Positions 32,658 through 41,734 of a DNA stretch of 64,000 bases are shown piece after piece (the first letter of the stretch is position 1; each line of letters begins with the position of its first letter). Origin of the DNA: Streptomyces sp. HmicA12 (GTDB taxonomy: Bacteria; Actinomycetota; Actinomycetes; Streptomycetales; Streptomycetaceae); NCBI RefSeq assembly GCF_000373565.1, contig NZ_KB891809.1, forward strand, positions 62,001-126,000, read 5' to 3'. The position numbers were made by a program, and so were the translations under genes. A model generated the notes under the pieces. The model did not search any database. It had not been told where the DNA came from and saw only the letters and a list, made by a program, of their open reading frames with translations.

Positions 32658-34106
32658 CTAGAAGGGCCTGAAGTCGTCGAACTCCTGCTGCGCCTCGTCG
32701 CGCGCGGCCTGCCGGTCGCGACGACGCTGCTCGGCGGGGCGCGGAGCCTCCATGCGGTGGTCCTCGCCACGGCGGCCGAGCATCTCGGCACCCGCCATCA
32801 TGGTGGGCTCCCAGTCGAAGACGACCGCGTTGTCCTCGGGGCCGATCGCGACGCCGTCGCCGCTGCGGGCGCCGGCCTTCATCAGCTCCTCCTCCACACC
32901 GAGGCGGCTGAGGCGGTCGGCCAGGTAACCCACGGCCTCGTCGTTGCTGAAGTCGGTCTGCCGCACCCAGCGCTCCGGCTTCTCGCCGCGCACCCGGAAG
33001 AGGGGCTCGCCCTCGGCGTCCTCGCGTACGACGGTGAAGCCCGCGTCGTCGACGGCCTTCGGGCGGATGACGATCCGGGTCGACTCCTCCTTGGGCTGCG
33101 CGGCACGGTGGTCGGCCACCAGCTGGGCGAGCGCGAAGGAGAGCTCCTTGAGGCCCTTGTGGGCGACGGCGGAGACCTCGAAGACGCGGTAGCCGCGCTC
33201 CTCCAGGTCGGGCCGGACCATCTCGGCGAGGTCCTGGCCGTCGGGCACGTCGATCTTGTTGAGGACGACGAGCCGCGGCCGGTTCTCCAGGCCCGCGCCG
33301 TACTCCCGCAGCTCCGCCTCGATGACGTCGAGGTCGGAGACCGGGTCACGGTCGGACTCCAGGGTCGCCGTGTCGAGCACGTGGACGAGCACGCTGCACC
33401 GCTCGACGTGGCGCAGGAACTCCAGGCCGAGGCCCTTGCCCTGGCTCGCGCCCGGGATCAGGCCCGGCACGTCGGCGATGGTGTAGACGGTCGCGCCCGC
33501 GGTGACGACGCCCAGGTTCGGGACCAGCGTCGTGAACGGGTAGTCGGCGATCTTCGGCTTGGCGGCGCTGAGCACGGAGATCAGCGAGGACTTGCCGGCG
33601 CTCGGGTAGCCGACCAGCGCCACGTCGGCGACGGTCTTCAGCTCCAGGACGACGTCGCGCAGGTCGCCGGGGACGCCGAGCAGCGCGAAGCCGGGGGCCT
33701 TGCGGCGGGCCGAGGCGAGGGCCGCGTTGCCGAGGCCGCCGCGGCCGCCCTGGGCGGCGATGAAGGTGGTGCCCTCGCCGACCAGGTCGGCGAGCACGTT
33801 GCCCTGCTTGTCGAGGACGACCGTGCCGTCGGGGACCGGCAGGACCAGGTCCTGGCCGTCCTTGCCGGAACGGTTGTCGCCCGCGCCGGGGGCGCCGTTG
33901 GTGGCCTTGCGGTGCGGGCTGTGGTGGTAGTCGAGGAGCGTCGTCACCGACTGGTCGACGACCAGGATGACGTCGCCGCCACGGCCGCCGTTGCCACCGT
34001 CCGGGCCGCCGAGCGGCTTGAACTTCTCACGGTGGACGGAGGCACAGCCGTGGCCCCCGCTACCCGCGGCGACATGCAGTTCGACGCGGTCCACGAAGGT
34101 GGTCAT
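32658..34106 (-). CDS. obg: Obg/CgtA GTPase
   Basis: 482 residues from ATG 34106, with GGAGG 9 nt upstream. Glycine-rich Obg fold at the N-terminus (VAAGSGGHGCASVHREKF, GGNGGRGGDVILV). G domain with P-loop VGYPSAGKSSL, switch FTTLVPNLGVV, DVPGL, NKID and SAVAHKG. A C-terminal OCT domain (FTVVREDAEGEPLFRVRG, LGVEEELMKAGARSGD, VFDWEPTM) and a charged tail end the protein. It acts in ribosome assembly and stringent control; in S. coelicolor Obg levels affect aerial-mycelium formation. It sits in the usual rplU-rpmA-obg array. Confidence 0.97.
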   Translation of the reverse strand: MTTFVDRVELHVAAGSGGHGCASVHREKFKPLGGPDGGNGGRGGDVILVVDQSVTTLLDYHHSPHRKATNGAPGAGDNRSGKDGQDLVLPVPDGTVVLDKQGNVLADLVGEGTTFIAAQGGRGGLGNAALASARRKAPGFALLGVPGDLRDVVLELKTVADVALVGYPSAGKSSLISVLSAAKPKIADYPFTTLVPNLGVVTAGATVYTIADVPGLIPGASQGKGLGLEFLRHVERCSVLVHVLDTATLESDRDPVSDLDVIEAELREYGAGLENRPRLVVLNKIDVPDGQDLAEMVRPDLEERGYRVFEVSAVAHKGLKELSFALAQLVADHRAAQPKEESTRIVIRPKAVDDAGFTVVREDAEGEPLFRVRGEKPERWVRQTDFSNDEAVGYLADRLSRLGVEEELMKAGARSGDGVAIGPEDNAVVFDWEPTMMAGAEMLGRRGEDHRMEAPRPAEQRRRDRQAARDEAQQEFDDFRPF

Positions 34107-34130
34107 GGTTCAGTGCCTCCAGATACAGCA

Positions 34131-34160
34131 GTACGTCAGCAGCTGTACGTCAGCTACGTA
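34131..34160 (-). repeat. short direct repeats upstream of obg
   Basis: GTACGTCAGC at 34131-34140 and again at 34145-34154, followed by TACGTAC. The location, just upstream of the obg ribosome-binding site, means they would lie in its leader or promoter. A role is not evident. Confidence 0.4.
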
Positions 34161-34188
34161 CAGGAATGTCTTTACTTCAACACGCGAA

Positions 34189-34228
34189 AGGCGGACCCGC
34201 TTCCCCGGAAGGGAAGTGAGGTCCGCCT
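34189..34228 (-). terminator. terminator after rpmA
   Basis: Outer stem AGGCGGACC (34189-34197) with GGTCCGCCT (34220-34228) and inner stem CTTCCC (34200-34205) with GGGAAG (34211-34216), then TTTC on the reverse strand. It ends the rplU-rpmA transcript and implies a separate obg promoter. Confidence 0.8.
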
Positions 34229-34256
34229 CGCGAAAAACTACCGGTCAGGCTGCCTT

Positions 34257-34514
34257 TCAGGCGGCGACCGGAACGATGTTCACGACCTTGCGGCCACGGT
34301 GGGTACCGAACTCCACCGCACCGGCGTCGAGCGCGAACAGCGTGTCGTCCTTGCCACGACCCACACCGTTGCCCGGGTGGAAGTGGGTGCCGCGCTGGCG
34401 GACCAGGATCTCACCGGCGTTCACGGTCTGACCGCCGAAGCGCTTCACACCGAGCCGCTGAGCATTGGAATCGCGCCCGTTCCGAGTGGACGATGCGCCC
34501 TTCTTGTGTGCCAT
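34257..34514 (-). CDS. rpmA: 50S ribosomal protein L27
   Basis: 85 residues: MAHKKGASSTRNGRDSNAQR at the N-terminus, VKRFGGQTVNAGEILVRQRG, ending ALDAGAVEFGTHRGRK and a short hydrophobic tail. L27 sits near the peptidyl-transferase centre. No N-terminal extension requiring cleavage (as in Firmicutes) is present. It lies 16 bp downstream of rplU. Confidence 0.98.
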   Translation of the reverse strand: MAHKKGASSTRNGRDSNAQRLGVKRFGGQTVNAGEILVRQRGTHFHPGNGVGRGKDDTLFALDAGAVEFGTHRGRKVVNIVPVAA

Positions 34515-34530
34515 GTCTCAGTCCCTACCC

Positions 34531-34851
34531 TTACTTCGCAGCCGCGGGGATCTCAGTGACCTTGATCGCCGTGTACTGCTGGCGGTGGCCCTGACGACGG
34601 CGGTAGCCGGTCTTGTTCTTGTAGCGAAGGATGTCGATCTTCGCGCCCTTGTGGTGGTCCACGATCTCGGCCTGGACCTTGATGCCGGCAAGGACCCACG
34701 GGTCACTCGTCACGGCGTCGCCGTCGACAACGAGCAGCGTAGAGAGCTCTACGGTGTCGCCGACCTTGGCGGTGGGAAGCTTGTCAACCTCAACGATGTC
34801 GCCGACAGCAACCTTGTGCTGGCGACCACCGCTGCGCACGATGGCGTACAC
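34531..34851 (-). CDS. rplU: 50S ribosomal protein L21
   Basis: 106 residues from GTG 34851 (VYAIVRSGGRQHKVAVGDIV), preceded by GAGAGATC. It contains DTVELSTLLVVDGDAVTSD, then the signature KIDILRYKNKTGYRRRQGHR, ending TAIKVTEIPAAAK. The length fits actinobacterial L21. The frame is open upstream to 34995, but that part lacks L21 similarity. A GC-moderate leader of more than 100 nt precedes it. Confidence 0.97.
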   Translation of the reverse strand: MYAIVRSGGRQHKVAVGDIVEVDKLPTAKVGDTVELSTLLVVDGDAVTSDPWVLAGIKVQAEIVDHHKGAKIDILRYKNKTGYRRRQGHRQQYTAIKVTEIPAAAK

Positions 34852-35057
34852 GCGGATCTCTCTTTCGCTCGGAACGGAACCCCCGCAGTCCAGCCGCGCG
34901 AGGCGGCCTCTCCGGAATCCCGGCATCTCTGCCGAGAAATCGGAGGAAGAAGGTTTACGGGAGTGAGGCGCGTCGATGGACACGCCGACGGTCAAGGTTA
35001 CGGGGCACCCCTCAGAAGGGTCAAACCGGCCCCCTGACCGCCGTCCGGCCGACCCGC

Positions 35058-36383
35058 TCAGGTGGTCTTGCCCTCACCGTCCTGCGGGAGCGTGCTGACG
35101 CCCTTGCACAGGTTGGTGTTGTCGTTCGTCCCCGGGTACGCGACGTTCCACACGTTCGTGAAGTGCGTGCGGTACGTGTCGTGCACCGAGTCGTCGTCGA
35201 TCTTGACGTACGCCTCGTCGTTCTCGCGCAGCGCCGGGTTCGAGGCGTTCTGCGAGCCGGTGAACGTGATCTTGTTCCGGGAGCCGTCGTACATGCCGTC
35301 GATCAGCACGTACTTGGTGTGGATGATGAACGGCGTGCCGAGCTTGGTGCCGGGGTTCAGCGGGTCCCGGTCGTCGTTGTAGCAGCGCCGGGGCGGGGCG
35401 CCGCTGGCGTGCATCGACTTCCAGGTGCCGCTGTCGGACGTCGCGTACTCGATGGAGACGGTGCAGCCGGCCTTCTTCAGCGAGACCAGCTTGTCGGCGA
35501 TGGCCTGCCGGGTGATCTGGAAGATCGCGGCCCGCACGACGGTGTGCTTCGTCGTGCCCGCGGAGTCCTTGTAGGTGCAGGAGACGTTGTTGAGGACCGA
35601 GTACAGCGTGTCCGTGGCGTTGGTGGTGCCGGCCCGCGGGAAGAAGTACGCCTTGTAGCGGCCGTTGCTGACCGTCCGGTAGTCCCAGTTCTGCCAGACC
35701 TTCGCGGCCATGTCGTCGAAGTAGTCGGCGTACGCGCCGTACAGGACCGGGTTGTTGGGCAGCTGGAGCGCCTCGTTGAAGAACCGCGTGCTCGCCGACG
35801 GCGTCGAGTTCGAGGTGGTCTGCACGACGACGTTCGTGGCGCCCTCGACGGCCGAGAACAGCCAGAACTTGTTGTGCATGATCGACTTGCCGAACTTGGG
35901 GTCACCCAGGCAGGACTTGTCCTTCGGGCACAGCGTCACGAAGGACTGCGCGGTGATGCTGGTGCCGAACGCCGCCTTCAGCTGCCCGTAGATCGGGTTC
36001 GTGGGGCGGTCGTTGACGCTGGACGAGTCCATCACGATCTGTACGTGCACGCCGCGGGCCTTGGCCCGGATCAGCGCGTCCGAGATCGTCTGCTCCCAGA
36101 CGTGGTAGACCGCGATCTTGATGTACGAGCCGGGCAGCGCGGCGTCCGTCAGCTCGACGAGCCGGGTGCGGATCGCGTACTGCTCCTGCGTCGTGCCCAG
36201 CGGGTCGTTGAAGATCGGCCCCTCGGTCCAGGTCCGCGTGTCGGCCGACGCGGTGTCCACCGCGATGCCCGCCTGCACGCCCGCCGCCGAGAGCACGGTG
36301 GCGATCGCCACCGCCTGCCGGCCGCCCTTGACCGGCTTCACGGCACGGTGTCGGCCCGTGCCTCTGAGACGCACGTGCGCCAT
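35058..36383 (-). CDS. secreted phospholipase D-like (PLD-superfamily) protein
   Basis: 441 residues from ATG 36383, with GGGAGGG upstream. A twin basic N-terminus and hydrophobic run (KPVKGGRQAVAIATVLSAAG) then AGIAVDTASA form a probable signal peptide. Two PLD half-domains follow. The second motif is complete, IIHTKYVLIDG then ITFTGSQNASNP (HxKxxxxD with G-S-x-N). The first, IMHNKFWLFSAVEG, has His and Lys but Ser in place of the Asp. Family reactions include phosphodiester hydrolysis of lipids or nucleic acids; substrate unknown. Four or more Cys fit an exported protein. Confidence 0.8.
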   Translation of the reverse strand: MAHVRLRGTGRHRAVKPVKGGRQAVAIATVLSAAGVQAGIAVDTASADTRTWTEGPIFNDPLGTTQEQYAIRTRLVELTDAALPGSYIKIAVYHVWEQTISDALIRAKARGVHVQIVMDSSSVNDRPTNPIYGQLKAAFGTSITAQSFVTLCPKDKSCLGDPKFGKSIMHNKFWLFSAVEGATNVVVQTTSNSTPSASTRFFNEALQLPNNPVLYGAYADYFDDMAAKVWQNWDYRTVSNGRYKAYFFPRAGTTNATDTLYSVLNNVSCTYKDSAGTTKHTVVRAAIFQITRQAIADKLVSLKKAGCTVSIEYATSDSGTWKSMHASGAPPRRCYNDDRDPLNPGTKLGTPFIIHTKYVLIDGMYDGSRNKITFTGSQNASNPALRENDEAYVKIDDDSVHDTYRTHFTNVWNVAYPGTNDNTNLCKGVSTLPQDGEGKTT

Positions 36384-36568
36384 CGAAATCCCTCCCCTGG
36401 GCAACAGGTGCGGCGTCTCCCCAACGAACACCCCTGCCCTGCATTCACTTGTACGGCCCCATGAGTTTTACAGGTAGTACACCGTGATCCAAGAGGCGGG
36501 GGGCGAATTACGTGCGTTTCGCCGCCCCGCGATGTTCCTCACAGCGCAGTTGTTCCACCCGGCGCATG

Positions 36569-36615
36569 CGACGGCGTCCCCGTCACGGCCGTCAGCCGTG
36601 ACGGGGACGCCGTCG
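36569..36615 (-). terminator. 20-bp perfect hairpin after the RNase E gene
   Basis: CGACGGCGTCCCCGTCACGG (36569-36588) pairs fully with 36596-36615 around the 7-nt loop CCGTCAG. It lies 6 bp beyond the stop, with no T tract (I-shaped type). Confidence 0.7.
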
Positions 36616-36621
36616 GTGTGC

Positions 36622-39600
36622 TCAGGCCTCGTCGGCCGCCGCCGTGACGGACGGCAGCGACTGCTGCTCGGCCGCCGCGGTCTTCTTCGCGGTCGTCTTC
36701 TTGGCGGCGGTCTTGGTCGCCGCCTTCTTGGCCGTCGTCTTCTTCGCCGTGGTCGTCTTCTTGGCCGCGGTCTTCTTGGTGGCCGCCTTCTTCGCCGTCG
36801 CCTTCTTGGCCGTCTTACGGGCCGTCTTCTTGGCGACGGGCGCCTCCTCGGCGTCCTCGGCACCCTCCGCCCGGGGAGCGTCCTCCGTGGCCGACGGGAC
36901 GACCAGGACGGCCGCCTCCTCGGTCGCGGTCGGGGCCGTGGCCTTGCGGACGGCGCGACGGCGCGGGCGGGCCGGGGCCGAAGCCTCGGTCTCCTGCACC
37001 GTCTCCTCGGCGGGCTTGGGCTCCTCGGCCTTCGGCTCGGCGGCCTTGGGCTCCGGCTCCACGACGGTCACCGCGGCGGCCTCCTCGGAGGACGCCTTCG
37101 GGGAACCGGCGGGGGCGCTCGCCTTACGGGTGGCACGACGACGCGTCCGCGGCGCGGGGGCCTCGGCGGCAGCCTGCTCCTGCACGGGCGCGGCGGCCTC
37201 CTGCGGCTTCTCCGCCTCGACGACCGGCGCGGCCTCGACCTCGGCCACCGGGGCGGCCTCGACGGTCTCCGCCTTCTCGGCCTTGCCGCTCCTCCTGTCG
37301 GCCTTCTCGGCCTTCGGGGCACCGGCCGGGGCCGACGCACGGCGCGTGGCGCGACGGCGCGAGCGGCCACGCCCGGCCGCGGCCTCCGCCTCGGCGGGGC
37401 TGGAGTACAGCTCCTCGTCCGGGACGAACTCCGGCTCGGGCAGCGCCACGGGGGCGGCGGCCTCCGCGGCGACCTCGGCCTCGGTCTCGGCCGAGTCCGA
37501 CGACTGCGTGTCCTCGTGCTCGTGCGTGTCGTGCTGGTGGTCCGCGCCGTTGCCGCCGCGGCCGCGCTTCTTGCGCTTGCCACCGCCACCGCTGGACGAG
37601 GCCTGCTCCATGTGGACGATGACGCCGCGGCCGTTGCAGTGCACGCAGGTCTCGGAGAAGGACTCCAGGAGGCCCTGGCCGACGCGCTTACGGGTCATCT
37701 GGACCAGGCCCAGCGAGGTGACCTCGGCGACCTGGTGCTTCGTACGGTCCCGGCCCAGGCACTCGAGCAGACGCCGCAGGACCAGGTCCCGGTTCGACTC
37801 CAGGACCATGTCGATGAAGTCGATGACGACGATGCCGCCGAGGTCACGCAGGCGCAGCTGGCGCACGATCTCCTCGGCCGCTTCGAGGTTGTTCCTCGTC
37901 ACGGTCTCTTCGAGGTTGCCGCCCTGGCCGGTGAACTTACCGGTGTTGACGTCGACCACGATCATGGCCTCGGTCTTGTCGATCACGAGGGAGCCGCCGG
38001 AGGGCAGCCACACCTTGCGGTCGAGCGCCTTGGCGAGCTGCTCGTCGATCCGGTACGTCGCGAAGACGTCGACCTCGGACGTCCACCTGGACAGCCGGTC
38101 GGACAGGTCGGGGGCGACGTGGTTGACGTAGCCGTGGATGGTGTCCCACGCCTCGTCACCGCTGACGATGACCTTGGAGAAGTCCTCGTTGAAGATGTCG
38201 CGCACGACACGGACGGTCATGTCCGGCTCGCCGTACAGCAGGCTCGGCGACGACGTCGAGATCTGCTTGGACTTCTTCTGGATGTCCTCCCACTGGGCCT
38301 GCAGACGCTCGACGTCGCGGCGCAGCTCGTCCTCGCTCGCGCCCTCGGCGGCGGTGCGCACGATGACGCCCGCGTCCTCGGGGACGATCTTCTTGAGGAT
38401 GGTCTTCAGACGCGCGCGCTCGGTGTCGGGCAGCTTGCGGCTGATGCCGGTCATCGAGCCCTCGGGCACGTAGACCAGGTAGCGGCCGGGCAGCGAGACC
38501 TGGCTGGTCAGGCGGGCGCCCTTGTGGCCGATCGGGTCCTTGGTGACCTGGACGAGCACGGACTGGCCGGACTTGAGGGCGGTCTCGATGCGGCGCGGCC
38601 CGTTGGCCATGCCGAGCGCCTCGAAGTTGACCTCACCGGCGTACAGCACCGCGTTGCGGCCCTTGCCGATGTCGATGAAGGCGGCCTCCATCGACGGCAG
38701 CACGTTCTGGACCTTGCCCAGGTACACGTTGCCGACGTACGAGGTCGACTGCTCCTTGTTGACGTAGTGCTCGACGAGGATGTTGTCCTCGAGCACGCCG
38801 ATCTGGGTGCGCTCGCCGTTCTGCCGGACGACCATCACGCGCTCGACGGCCTCGCGGCGCGCCAGGAACTCGGCCTCGGTGATGATCGGGACGCGGCGGC
38901 GGCCCTGCTCACGGCCCTCGCGGCGGCGCTGCTTCTTCGCCTCCAGACGCGTGGAGCCCTTGATGGACTGCACCTCGTCCGAGGACGTCGAGCGCTCGGC
39001 CCTCTCTTCCTTCTTGCGCGGCTCGCGGACCTTGACGACGGTGCGCTCCGGGTCGTCCGTGGACGGCTCGGCGTCCGCGGGCGAGTCGCCGGAGCGACGG
39101 CGGCGGCGACGGCGGCGACGGCTGCTGCTCGATCCGCCGGAGGAGGACTCGGCCTGCGCGTCGTCCGCCTCGTCGTCGTCCGCGTCGTCGGCCTGCTCGT
39201 CGTCGGCGTCGGTGTCCTCGTCGGACGTGCCCTCGGCGTCGGTCTCCGCGTCGGCGGAGTCACCGCGGCGGCGGCGACGGCCCCCGCGACGGCGGCGGCG
39301 GGCCGGGCGGTCGCCCTGCTCGTCGTGGTCGTCGTGCTCCTGCTCGTCCTGGTCGTCGGCCTCGGCCTCGGCCTGCTCCTCCGCGACCGGCTCGGCGGCC
39401 GGCTCGGCGACGGGCTCAGGCTCGGCCGGGCGCTCGTCGGCGGCGCGGCGACGACGGCGACGGCGCGGCGTCTGCTCCTCCTCGGCGACGACCGCGGCGG
39501 GCTCGGGCTGGGGCTCGGGCTCGACGCTCTTCTCCTCGGCGGCCTCGGCCGCGGCAGCGGCGGCGGCGCGCTCCGGCGTCTGGAACATCGGCTCGGTGAA

Positions 39601-40629
39601 GACCGGCGCCTGGAACACGGCGACGGACGGCCGCTTCGGACGGCCACCGCTCTCGCCGTCCCCGCTGCTGCCGTTGCTCCCGGAGTCGCGCTTGGACTGC
39701 TTCGGCTGCTTCGGCTCGGCGAAGCCACCGGCGGCCTTGCGGGTGGCACGACGGCGGGAACGGCGCGGGCCGCCGTCCTCGGCGGACTCGGCCTGCTCCT
39801 CGGCGACCGGCTCGGCCGTCGCGGTCGGCTCGGCCTGCTTCTGCTGCTCCTGCGCGGGCGCCTCGGGCTCGGCCTCCGGCGCGGCGACGGCGCGCGTGGC
39901 ACGGCGACGGCGGCGCGGCGCGGCGTCCTCGGCCGGGGCCTGCGCGGCCGGCTCGGCGGCGGACGTCTCGGGCTGCGGCTCCTCGGCGGCCGGGGCCTCG
40001 GCGACGGGCGCGGTCTCGGCGGTGGGAGCCGACACGGTCCGGGTGGCGCGGCGACGGCGGCGCGGCGGCGCGGCGTCCTCGGCGGCGGGCTCCTCCGCGA
40101 CGGCCTGCGGCGCTTCGGCGGCGGGCGCGCTCTCGGCGGCCGGGGCCTCGGCGACGGGTGCTTCGGCGGTGGGCGCGGACACGGTCCGGGTCGCGCGGCG
40201 ACGGCGGCGCGGCGCGGCGGCCTCGGCCGGCGCCTCTTCGGCGGCGGGCTCGGCGACCGGTGCCACGGTCTGGTCCGGGGCGCTCTCGGCCACGACGGTC
40301 TCGGCCTGCGCGTCGGCGCCGGTCGGCGTACCGGCGGGCGCGGAGGCGCGGCGGGTCGCACGGCGGCGCGGGCGGGCGGCGGGCGCCTCCTGCGGCGCCT
40401 CGGCGGCCGGGGCCTCGGCGGTCTCGGTGGCCTCGGTGGCCTCTTCTGCGGTGTCGAGTTCTTCCTCGGCGTCCGCGGCGGTGGCCGGTATGGCCGGCGC
40501 GGCCTGCTCGGCGGCGGCGGCCTGCGGCGGGCCCGCGGGTCGCGACGCGGCCCGGCGCCGACGGCGCGGGGGCAGGGTGTCGCTCGGGCTGCTCAGCTCG
40601 GAGGCGGTGGGTTCGATCGGCTCGGGCAT
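36622..40629 (-). CDS. rne: ribonuclease E/G family protein with long repeated basic/acidic arms
   Basis: 1335 residues from ATG 40629, with GGGAGAT upstream. The catalytic core is central (about 600-1010): S1 part GERTQIGVLEDNILVEH and NVYLGKVQNVLPSMEAAFID; catalytic Asp pair in AMIVVDVNTGKF (about 893) and GIVVIDFIDM (about 933); Zn-link CVHCNGRG (about 996). Flanking arms are low complexity. PRRRRRATRTVSAPTAE-type units recur in the N-arm and RRRATRKASAPAG-type units in the C-arm, with Glu/Ala-rich spacers. The last 50 residues are Lys/Ala/Thr repeats resembling histone H1. It does mRNA decay and rRNA/tRNA processing. Arms of Streptomyces RNase ES are known to bind PNPase. Confidence 0.95.
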   Translation of the reverse strand: MPEPIEPTASELSSPSDTLPPRRRRRAASRPAGPPQAAAAEQAAPAIPATAADAEEELDTAEEATEATETAEAPAAEAPQEAPAARPRRRATRRASAPAGTPTGADAQAETVVAESAPDQTVAPVAEPAAEEAPAEAAAPRRRRRATRTVSAPTAEAPVAEAPAAESAPAAEAPQAVAEEPAAEDAAPPRRRRRATRTVSAPTAETAPVAEAPAAEEPQPETSAAEPAAQAPAEDAAPRRRRRATRAVAAPEAEPEAPAQEQQKQAEPTATAEPVAEEQAESAEDGGPRRSRRRATRKAAGGFAEPKQPKQSKRDSGSNGSSGDGESGGRPKRPSVAVFQAPVFTEPMFQTPERAAAAAAAEAAEEKSVEPEPQPEPAAVVAEEEQTPRRRRRRRAADERPAEPEPVAEPAAEPVAEEQAEAEADDQDEQEHDDHDEQGDRPARRRRRGGRRRRRGDSADAETDAEGTSDEDTDADDEQADDADDDEADDAQAESSSGGSSSSRRRRRRRRRSGDSPADAEPSTDDPERTVVKVREPRKKEERAERSTSSDEVQSIKGSTRLEAKKQRRREGREQGRRRVPIITEAEFLARREAVERVMVVRQNGERTQIGVLEDNILVEHYVNKEQSTSYVGNVYLGKVQNVLPSMEAAFIDIGKGRNAVLYAGEVNFEALGMANGPRRIETALKSGQSVLVQVTKDPIGHKGARLTSQVSLPGRYLVYVPEGSMTGISRKLPDTERARLKTILKKIVPEDAGVIVRTAAEGASEDELRRDVERLQAQWEDIQKKSKQISTSSPSLLYGEPDMTVRVVRDIFNEDFSKVIVSGDEAWDTIHGYVNHVAPDLSDRLSRWTSEVDVFATYRIDEQLAKALDRKVWLPSGGSLVIDKTEAMIVVDVNTGKFTGQGGNLEETVTRNNLEAAEEIVRQLRLRDLGGIVVIDFIDMVLESNRDLVLRRLLECLGRDRTKHQVAEVTSLGLVQMTRKRVGQGLLESFSETCVHCNGRGVIVHMEQASSSGGGGKRKKRGRGGNGADHQHDTHEHEDTQSSDSAETEAEVAAEAAAPVALPEPEFVPDEELYSSPAEAEAAAGRGRSRRRATRRASAPAGAPKAEKADRRSGKAEKAETVEAAPVAEVEAAPVVEAEKPQEAAAPVQEQAAAEAPAPRTRRRATRKASAPAGSPKASSEEAAAVTVVEPEPKAAEPKAEEPKPAEETVQETEASAPARPRRRAVRKATAPTATEEAAVLVVPSATEDAPRAEGAEDAEEAPVAKKTARKTAKKATAKKAATKKTAAKKTTTAKKTTAKKAATKTAAKKTTAKKTAAAEQQSLPSVTAAADEA

Positions 40630-40884
40630 GCGGGTGGATCTCCCGTCAGGCCCCCGGGCGCCGCGCCTGATCCATGACCGGTGACGTCCGCGGCCCGCGC
40701 GCTCCGTGAGAACGATGCGCGGGTACCGCCGGTCCGGGGCGCGGGCGCCGCACGGGGGCTCTTCTGTCTGTTCTCGCCGGTTCCGGTACGCCTTGTACGT
40801 ACGGCCTGGCGAAAGTCCTTGGGTGGGTGCGCTGCCCGACCCAGGTGGCTCCCGAGTCCGAGGGCGGCGCGACGGCGACCGTCC

Positions 40885-41688
40885 TTACGCGGAACCTTCC
40901 ACGGCAGGCACCGTCGCGGCGGCAGATCCCGCGGCCTCCGTTGAGGGGGCGGACTGGACTGCCTCGCGGTCGGGCGCGAGCGGGTCGGTCACCGTGCCGG
41001 TCTCTTCATCGAAAGGCCCCTGCGCCAGCCTGGTCACCGCTGCGGGGACCGGCGGCGCCAGGTCGGCCACGGCGCGGAGACCGGACAGGACGTCGTCGGG
41101 TCGAACGGCAGGCGTCACGTGCCGAACAACCAGGCGCAGTATCGCACAGGCCTTGTCGCCGGGCCTATCAGCCGGAACATCCGAGGCCGAAGCCGCGTCC
41201 TGTGCCGCCAGGGAGACCACGGCCTCGCGGGCGTCGAACGTCCGCATGCCGTTCTTGGTGCGGCGCTGGACCTCGACGGCCTCGGCGGCGCGGAACACGT
41301 CCGCGGCGCGCGCGGCCTCCTCGACCGTCACGCCGTCCAGGCGCAGCTCCCACACGGAGGCGGTGAGCCGGTCGGCGAGGCCCGAGGTACGGGCCTCCAC
41401 GGCGTCGACGATGTCGAGGCCCACGGGCATCGACTCGTCGAGCAGCACACGGAGCTTCTCGGGGTCGCGCGGCGCGGTGAGCGCGATCTCCAGGTACTCG
41501 GCCTCACTGCCCGTGCCGGTGGGTGCGGCATTGGCGTACGACACCTTGGGGTGCGGCGTGAACCCCGCCGAGTACGCCATGGGCACCTCGGCGCGGCGCA
41601 GCGCACGCTCGAAGGCGCGCTGGAAGTCACGGTGGCTGGTGAACCGGAGGCGGCCGCGCTTGGTGTAGCGCAGTCGGATGCGCTGCAC
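40885..41688 (-). CDS. TIGR03936/DUF2344 family protein (radical-SAM partner)
   Basis: 267 residues from GTG 41688 (VQRIRLRYTKRGRLRFTSH). Core motifs: FTSHRDFQRAFERALRRAEV, YSAGFTPHPKVSYANAAPTG, SEAEYLEIAL. In-frame codons continue to a CTG at 41730 (LGKRQPVGPP) with AGGA upstream, which in relatives I recall reads MGKRQP; this start is uncertain. In many bacteria this protein is adjacent to, or fused with, a TIGR03960 radical-SAM protein beside rne. Here the radical SAM gene is 2 kb upstream on the same strand. The function is unknown; an RNA-modification-related role is suspected from context. Confidence 0.8.
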   Translation of the reverse strand: MQRIRLRYTKRGRLRFTSHRDFQRAFERALRRAEVPMAYSAGFTPHPKVSYANAAPTGTGSEAEYLEIALTAPRDPEKLRVLLDESMPVGLDIVDAVEARTSGLADRLTASVWELRLDGVTVEEAARAADVFRAAEAVEVQRRTKNGMRTFDAREAVVSLAAQDAASASDVPADRPGDKACAILRLVVRHVTPAVRPDDVLSGLRAVADLAPPVPAAVTRLAQGPFDEETGTVTDPLAPDREAVQSAPSTEAAGSAAATVPAVEGSA

Positions 41689-41734
41689 CGCGGGTGCGGG
41701 CGGCGGGCCTACGGGCTGTCGCTTGCCCAGTGTC

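Noticed and set aside
34852..35057. L21 leader riboswitch-like structure upstream of rplU
   Set aside because: No recognisable conserved motif; the leader length alone is not evidence.
36644..40684. Very long plus-strand open frames opposite RNase E
   Set aside because: They are shadows of the biased Arg/Ala/Glu codons of rne; no domain motifs, and the reverse frame carries the complete RNase E core.
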